This document shows, piece after piece, positions 57,906 through 64,000 of a stretch of 64,000 nt of DNA; position 1 is the stretch's first letter, and each line of letters begins with the position of its first letter. Made by a program: the position numbers and the translations under genes. The notes under the pieces are model-generated. The model was given only the letters and a program-made list of their open reading frames with translations. It had not been told where the DNA came from and made no database searches. The stretch comes from Bolinopsis microptera (Eukaryota; Ctenophora; Tentaculata; Lobata; Bolinopsidae), in contig NC_087084.1 in NCBI RefSeq assembly GCF_026151205.1, positions 8,484,394-8,548,393 of the forward strand, read 5' to 3'.

Positions 57906-60900
57906 GAATGGATCTAATAATTTTTAATATGACAGTGAATGGGCAGTGAAAAAAGTGGCATATGGTTGATAGTGACTAGTGTGCTAACCGTCTGGTTTTA
58001 TTTATTCCTTAGTTTATTCTCGGTAGTTGATTTGTTGTGTGCCTGATCTTGTCGATTTACGTAGCCCGGGTAAATTATGTAACAGAAAAGGTGGCCATTC
58101 TTCATCGTTTCCTGAGCTTTGTAGTTCTATCATTACACGCTTCGCTGATTTCTTATATATGCTTATTGAGAAAATGCTAGATGGGCAAGTTATGCGACTA
58201 ATGTTGTGCTCGGTAATAGCTAATATAGGACCTTTATACAGAACACTAGCGCGTAGATCTGGTTGAGAGAACGTTGTTAGCCAGTCGATATTGTCGTCAT
58301 AAGACGTGCCATACTTTGGTATATCGGGAGGAAATAAGTCTTTTATCGACGACGGCAGAAGGCCAGGCATGTAAGTTATCTTGTGCATCAGAGTCAGAGC
58401 ATTTTTTATGATGACCCCGTGTACAGATAATATTTCGTATTCTTTAAACGTAGTTTTAGTATGATCCGGAAGCTTACCGTCCTTGTAATAGTAATTCACG
58501 TAGCCCGGCATAACTGCTCGTATTCCCTGCTTTTGTTTCGTGAACAGTGATTCAATATGGGATTTTGCAGCAAAGCCCCAAACTAGTGAACAGAAATTTA
58601 AGTGAGATTGTACAAAACTTTGGAAGATCTGTAAGCGTGCTTTGATTGGTAATTTGCGTTTTATTTTGAACATAATACCTATAAACCGTGACATTTTTGT
58701 TTTGACGGCTCGGATGTGGCTGGCCCATTTTAGTTTGTCGTCGACGATAACTCCTAAAAACCTGGCCTCCGTTTTGCGTTCTATAGGAGAGTTGTCGATA
58801 CTTACTTGTAGGGACGATAGATCTACCCGTCTTTTTGAAAATACCATATAGCAAGTCTTCTTCAGATTAAGAGCTAGGCCGTTCGAGTTAACCCATTTTA
58901 TCAACACGTCAGTGAGGTGGTTTACTTTGGATATAATGTCTTGTACATTTGATCCGGTGATAATAATGTTTGCGTCGTCTGCGTATAATATAAATTTAGC
59001 TAGGTTACTGATTCCTGGTAAGTCATTGATATATATGACAAAGAGCAGGGGGCCTAATATGCTCCCTTGTGGAACACCGTATATCATAGATTCTAATGAT
59101 GAATTGGAGCCGTTTAGGGAAACAAATTGACTGCGACCACTGAGGTATGACTCGAACCATTTCAACGCAATGCCACGAATACCGTAATGCTCAAGTTTCC
59201 TGAGTAATGTCGCGTGATCTAGGACGTCAAATGCCTTGCTATAGTCTAAAAGTAATAAAAGTGCTATTTGGTTCTTATTTAGAGAATGCAGAATAGAGCT
59301 CTGAGCATTGAGAAGTGCGTGCTCACATGATCTTCCTGGTCGGAATCCGTACTGATTCTCGAATAGAGAGTTATTCTTGTCGAGAAATTCTAAAACGCGT
59401 CTGTGCATTAGTTTTTCATAAATTTTTGAGAACGAGCCCAGAAGCGAAATAGGTCTATAATTCGCTACGTCGAGTTTACAACCTCCTTTGTGTATAGGTG
59501 TAACTTTTGCCGTTTTCAAAGCTTTAGGGAAGGCTCCCTCTACAAAAGATGTGTTAACTACTTTTGCTAAGGCGCATAAAAAATTTTGGCATGTGCTGGC
59601 TATTTTCAAGGGCTCAATCTTTGAATCGAGAGTTGCCTTATTTTTTAGGCCAATAATAATTCTATGAATCTCGGTGGGCCCAGTAGGTTCGAGGTAGATA
59701 GACGTTGGACATGACCCGGTCAGATACTCCTGGAACCCCCCAGGATCGAAGGTCTGTCGGGAACTGATCTGAGACTTGATGTTGGCTGCGATGCTGGAAA
59801 AGTAGCCATTGAACTTTTCAGCGACTGCCGAGTTAGTACTCAGGATCGTCCCGTCAGTATCCCTCAATCTGATTTGATCAGATCCCCGTCTTTTTCTGTT
59901 TAGCAGGCCGTTGATTATCTCCCATTGTTTTTTGGAACAGTCCTGATATTTTTCAAATTGTTTTTTGTAATACCGCTCCTTGGCAATGTTAACGTGTTTA
60001 CTGCAAAATAGTTTCATTTTATCGTATGCAGCTATGTTTTCATCAGTAGGCTCTGTGATATTAAGATGGTATAATTGCTGTTTACGTGCACAAGCTGTTT
60101 CGAGCCATGGAAGTATCCACGGCTTCGGATCAGACCGTTCATTTTCACGACGATTACGATTACTCTTAACGGGGTATGCAGTGTTGTAATGTTTCATGTA
60201 GATTTCTGAGAACTTGTCATACTGTTCACTCGCACTGCCTGATTCCCGCGCTTCCTCCCACGTCTCCCCTTCCAATAGCTCCTTGAACATAGCATTGCTG
60301 GCTTCATTCATAGTACGTGTTTCACGGTATTTTGTGGTATCGGTCCTATTTGAGTGTGTGGTGTGCTTTTGTGATACTGCACGTAACTTTATAGTGGTCA
60401 ACGTTGCAAGATGATCGGAGATGTCGAGTGTTAACACGTTGCTACTTAATGTGTTTTCAATATTATTTGTGTACACATGGTCAATAAGGGTGGCACTGTG
60501 GTCAGTGACTCGTGTTGGTTTTGAAACAGTTTGAACAAAACCATATTTTGCCAGTGTGTCAATGAGGTTCTGGCTTGAGGAATCAGTGTCATATTTAATA
60601 AGATCAATATTTGCATCGCCATGAAACATAACGTGTTTGCGTGAGTGTCTATCTAGTCTATTAAGTACGTGATCGAGTAAGCTAATGAACTTATTTGTAT
60701 CTCTTGACGGTGATCTGTATAAATTTACTATAACCTTGGTTTTGTTAAAACCTTTGCAATTATGAATTTTGACTAGTTGGAACTCACCACTCATGTCTTC
60801 AGGATCCAGAGCTAAGTCAAGACGTTCAATTTTATCAAAATCGCACACACGTTTGTTTATATAGATTGCTAACCCACCTCCTCTCCCCGATTTTCGTAAA

Positions 60901-62358
60901 GGTGCTTGTATAACAGGTTCGTGAAAACCCTCGATTGTGATATCATCAATACCATTAGGCAGCTTATCAATGTTACAGTTAGTTTCATTAAAGCATAACA
61001 CATCACATTTTGAGAAGGTGTGGATTTCTTCTCTAAGATATGTTATGTTTTTTGCTAGTGATCGTATATTTAATGAAAAAACTTTCAACTCGTCTTTGGC
61101 GGAGTTTGTGACGTTTTTAGGTTCTTGATATTTGCACTTGGTTAAGATTTCGCTTATTTCATTCCAGTATTCGTTGTTCATGTCACTATTCTGATCTAAA
61201 CTATTGCCGATGGAATTTATTACGTGCGAGCGATCATATGGATTGAAACTAAGACGTGATGCGTGAAGGTGGTCGAACTTATCATAGAGATCGAATGTCT
61301 CTACATTGTAACCTGGAATCATTGATTCGCAACATCTGATGCAACCTAACGTTTCCTGGAAACATTTCCTATGCACATGGCCCTCGCACCATGCACAAGT
61401 ACGCAAGTTAGACTTAGAGTAACACCAGCCCGGACAGGCCGTGCATTTGATTTTAATTTTTTGACTATTGCTAACTTCACCGTTTGTGTTCATGATGTTT
61501 TTAAATTTCGTTGTGAATTGATTAATCAAAATAAATGTTTATGATAAGGTATATAAGAATATATATGAAAGTCAGACCTGCTTCGCGAAAACTAACAGTT
61601 TTGTGAGCTAACAGATCCTGACTGATACTAATTTACACTAACTGATTAATAATCTTAACTATCTAAAACTAACTATCTAGCGAGTGTGCTAGTAGAGCAG
61701 CTTAACTTTGACTGTACTGTACTAAAACGTGTAACTTTAACTTGACTGTAGCTTAACCTCAACTGTACGAAAACTTGCTTAGTTTGGAACTTGTAAGACC
61801 TCGCCTACAATTGCACTCCGCATTACCCGTCCGTTAACAAACAAAAAACAAAACAAAAAACTTTCATTAGGTGTGTTGATGTGTAATCAAAATATTATGT
61901 CAAAGATTTGTGATGAATATGAGAGTTGGACGATATATGTGTATGACTGCTAAGTACTAAAATTGTCTTTGATTAAAATTTCGTAGCTGAATAATGGAGA
62001 TAGTGGTAAAATGAAAATCTTATCTGTAGTATTGCTATTTTAGGGGTGGCAGATAAGAAGTGGGCCCATTTATGCATCTGATTGTTTCTGATTGTTTAGT
62101 CGTGAGAGCTTATTTGTGACACAATTAAATTGAATTAAATTAAAACAGCACGTGATTACATGTGCCGTATCGTGGCCAGGAGTTGACTCGTACATATATC
62201 ACCAACAGAATCTCCTACCAAAACTAAACTAGAAATTCTCCAGCGTGTGATCTATCCTCAGTCAAAATATGACTAGCATAACACTTGATCTACAGATCAT
62301 AACATTTCATTTCCCGATAACAAAAACTGTCTCAGTCGCAAGAGTTGACCGATCGCAA
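57906..62358 (-). mobile_element. Non-LTR retrotransposon, full-length coding region
   Basis: Sequence absent from the reference copy of the PAK locus, with one long - strand ORF, a 3' part of about 110 bp and a 5' leader of up to 830 bp. The exact ends are not defined: no poly(A) tail or target duplication could be seen, and the left edge coincides with an assembly junction. Confidence 0.7.
58014..61529 (-). CDS. Endonuclease-reverse transcriptase of non-LTR element
   Basis: 1171 residues, uninterrupted. The N terminus has a Cys/His cluster of PHD type (CTACPGWC, CAWCEGHVHRKC, CIRCC). An apurinic-type endonuclease follows at about residues 150-390: LNIRSLAKN, NETNCN, GGGLAIYI, GDANIDL and DISDHLA (catalytic His). 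Reverse transcriptase lies at about 500-800: NYRPISLLGSFSKIYEK, GFRPGRSCEHAL, LDYSKAFDVLDHATLL, GVPQGSILGPLLFVIYINDL and ILYADDANI, so all palm Asp residues are present. There is no RNase H domain. The motif set fits the CR1/jockey group. With no stop or frameshift and every catalytic motif kept, it may be a recent, still competent copy. It lies in the same orientation as PAK. Confidence 0.93.
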   Translation of the reverse strand: MINQFTTKFKNIMNTNGEVSNSQKIKIKCTACPGWCYSKSNLRTCAWCEGHVHRKCFQETLGCIRCCESMIPGYNVETFDLYDKFDHLHASRLSFNPYDRSHVINSIGNSLDQNSDMNNEYWNEISEILTKCKYQEPKNVTNSAKDELKVFSLNIRSLAKNITYLREEIHTFSKCDVLCFNETNCNIDKLPNGIDDITIEGFHEPVIQAPLRKSGRGGGLAIYINKRVCDFDKIERLDLALDPEDMSGEFQLVKIHNCKGFNKTKVIVNLYRSPSRDTNKFISLLDHVLNRLDRHSRKHVMFHGDANIDLIKYDTDSSSQNLIDTLAKYGFVQTVSKPTRVTDHSATLIDHVYTNNIENTLSSNVLTLDISDHLATLTTIKLRAVSQKHTTHSNRTDTTKYRETRTMNEASNAMFKELLEGETWEEARESGSASEQYDKFSEIYMKHYNTAYPVKSNRNRRENERSDPKPWILPWLETACARKQQLYHLNITEPTDENIAAYDKMKLFCSKHVNIAKERYYKKQFEKYQDCSKKQWEIINGLLNRKRRGSDQIRLRDTDGTILSTNSAVAEKFNGYFSSIAANIKSQISSRQTFDPGGFQEYLTGSCPTSIYLEPTGPTEIHRIIIGLKNKATLDSKIEPLKIASTCQNFLCALAKVVNTSFVEGAFPKALKTAKVTPIHKGGCKLDVANYRPISLLGSFSKIYEKLMHRRVLEFLDKNNSLFENQYGFRPGRSCEHALLNAQSSILHSLNKNQIALLLLLDYSKAFDVLDHATLLRKLEHYGIRGIALKWFESYLSGRSQFVSLNGSNSSLESMIYGVPQGSILGPLLFVIYINDLPGISNLAKFILYADDANIIITGSNVQDIISKVNHLTDVLIKWVNSNGLALNLKKTCYMVFSKRRVDLSSLQVSIDNSPIERKTEARFLGVIVDDKLKWASHIRAVKTKMSRFIGIMFKIKRKLPIKARLQIFQSFVQSHLNFCSLVWGFAAKSHIESLFTKQKQGIRAVMPGYVNYYYKDGKLPDHTKTTFKEYEILSVHGVIIKNALTLMHKITYMPGLLPSSIKDLFPPDIPKYGTSYDDNIDWLTTFSQPDLRASVLYKGPILAITEHNISRITCPSSIFSISIYKKSAKRVMIELQSSGNDEEWPPFLLHNLPGLRKSTRSGTQQINYRE

Positions 62359-64000
62359 CCTAATCGTTTCTCACACCCAAACAAGGGTAGATATTCATTT
62401 AACAGTGACCCAACCCGAGAATGTGGCGGAAAACATGACGGTGACGGTGTAACGGGCGAGATGTAAAGAATTTACAGGAAAATGAACGATGGAATGATCT
62501 CATTCTTCATTACGTCATGAAGTCGTCATTTCTGTGGAACACTCCAGATTTTCACTAACCTCGGGATTTTTCTTGGTTTCTTCTTTACTGATGGCAGATG
62601 TACTGAGAAGAACTTCCCATTCTTTTGGTAAATTCTGGAAAAGTAAATAGTGAATCTCAGATATTTAAAATTCAAATAATCCTATGAACGGATGGCGAAT
62701 AACAAGGTTGAAGTCGGGTAAAAATACTAACCGCTGTAAGGTAACACCTCAAATAAATCAGAGTTTAAAGATTGAAACTTTCAGCACATTTATTGTATTC
62801 ATGACAATGGAAAAAATTCCAAGATGGCAATGTTATTCAAATGGGATTGATATAAATCATCATACTTAATTAACAATAAAAAGGCGTAACTAAATTCTTA
62901 GAATATTCTAGTTTCAGACAAAAAGATAATTTATTATACCAAATTTTTAAAATTTTGGTAGAAGAAAGGATGAGACATAAACTTACAACAAATTCTCCAG
63001 ATTCTTGGTCAAATCCTACGTGCATTTGATGTGAAAAGTCTTGTGGGCTGGAAATCTCTATCTTATTACGACCTGTGGAGAAAACAAGTTATTTACGTAA
63101 ATATACGTAATTATATACATATACGTTTAAATTATATACATATAATTACGTATATTTACGTAAACTCTGTGTTCAATTTTCATTTCACTTTGTTTTTTAT
63201 TTGACCGGGGACAAATACAGTTTATAAGTTTTGACCTAACCTTTGACTACATTAATTAATTAAATTGAGGAGATCGTAAGGATTATGATTATAGTTTAAA
63301 AAGCATAATTCCCTCACCAGGTTTCTTGAGGAAGTATGTGAAAAACTTGCTCTTCTCCTTGTTATGACCAGGAGGCATGGGAGGAAGGGGCTTATCAGGG
63401 GGTTGGGGGGAGACGTCCATCAGGGACACAGTACGGGGAGGGGGTGCACTCGGCTGGTTCTCATTGTAATCAACCTGGTTGTGGTTATAGGACATCCCTA
63501 CCACCTATAAGTGGGAGAGTGGTTAGTTGGGCTAATTGGATGATTAGTTTCTGTACTCAATTAGTCATTTTTCGTGACATGTAATGCCAGTTATGATAAT
63601 TTTGAACCTGTGAAGTGTGAGTGGAGATTTGCTGAAAATGTTTGCTAAAATAACAAGTTTGCTAGAATAACAAGTGAAGTAGATACGATTGATTCCAGAA
63701 TCACGCGTTATAGAAATGACGCGGTGCTATCGCGGAGATATCAAATCGTGTTGCCGAATATATCGAGAGAATAGTAAATTGATCGCTTTTTTAAGTTGTA
63801 TAACCACATTAACTAAGTGTAAAACATAAATAACTTGTTGTCTGATTTGGAACGTAACCAAAAAATAATAAGCTTAGTATATATTATACTTTTTTTCGCT
63901 ATAACCTTTTAAATAAATATTTTAGACACATAGTTGATCAATAAGATGAATATAAACATTCACATTTTGCATCTTTTAAGCTATTATTCGATTGTCTAGG
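62359..64000. repeat. Near-identical second copy of PAK 5' region
   Basis: Matches 38274-39687 and then 43082-43320 with few base changes (a 3-bp insertion in the TACGTA-rich tract near 63127, and an 8-bp deletion near 63960). The foldback transposon is missing. This is the identity level of two haplotypes rather than of old paralogues. Confidence 0.85.
62560..63495 (-). CDS. PAK: PAK, first three coding exons of second copy (partial)
   Basis: Exons 63495-63318 (MSYNHNQVDYNE...), 63072-62987 (CRIB, SSPQDFSHQMHVGF) and 62634-62560 (NLPKEWEVLLS) are intact, with the same splice sites as the full gene. The fourth exon should follow but the copy ends at about 62359 and the retrotransposon comes next. 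Either this is a second haplotype joined wrongly, or the allele is interrupted. Confidence 0.85.

Overview
This window is eukaryotic, from an animal with an AT-rich genome. Genes are split by GT-AG introns whose phases join cleanly. One is a group I p21-activated kinase (PAK). Another is a seven-transmembrane receptor with scavenger-receptor (SRCR) and LDL-receptor class A (LDLa) modules, an architecture typical of early-branching or marine invertebrates. The phylum (cnidarian, placozoan, sponge or other) cannot be fixed from the sequence alone.

Layout. (1) 1-2705: last four exons of an unrecognised proline/serine-rich protein, + strand. (2) 4260-9830: an accessory block with broken copies of a small one-pass membrane protein, a 2.3 kb inverted-repeat element carrying the C-terminal part of a reverse transcriptase with a zinc-binding and PD-(D/E)XK-like region, and the 3' fragment of a dead receptor paralogue. 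(3) 11012-25641: one receptor gene in five exons, with signal peptide, SRCR domain, Cys-rich/LDLa region, seven helices and a tail of about 100 copies of a 14-residue repeat. Its fourth intron holds a 3.8 kb array of an 8-bp unit. (4) 25856-27131: a poly(A) retrotransposed insertion with a 12-bp target duplication. (5) 27580-28086: the only intact member of the small membrane-protein family, followed by a 75-bp tandem repeat and another dead copy. (6) 30201-39407, - strand: the PAK gene, 15 coding exons and 504 codons, all traced. A secreted-protein gene lies on the opposite strand inside one of its introns. (7) 39688-43081: a foldback transposon with about 1 kb inverted arms, flanked by TAGT. 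A second copy of the locus at the right edge shows the empty site. (8) 43690-57905: low-quality and palindromic sequence, an error-rich reverse copy and then a forward copy of the PAK locus, best read as an assembly artefact. (9) 57906-62358: a non-LTR retrotransposon with an intact 1171-codon ORF. (10) 62359-64000: a near-identical second copy of the 5' part of PAK without the foldback insertion.

Two themes run through the window. One is local duplication and decay: the receptor tail, the membrane-protein family and their flanks occur on both sides of the receptor gene. The other is insertions that can be dated and bounded because an empty paralogue or allele lies in the same window. Two different inverted-repeat elements each carry PD-(D/E)XK-type coding remains, which is the most unusual mobile-element observation here.
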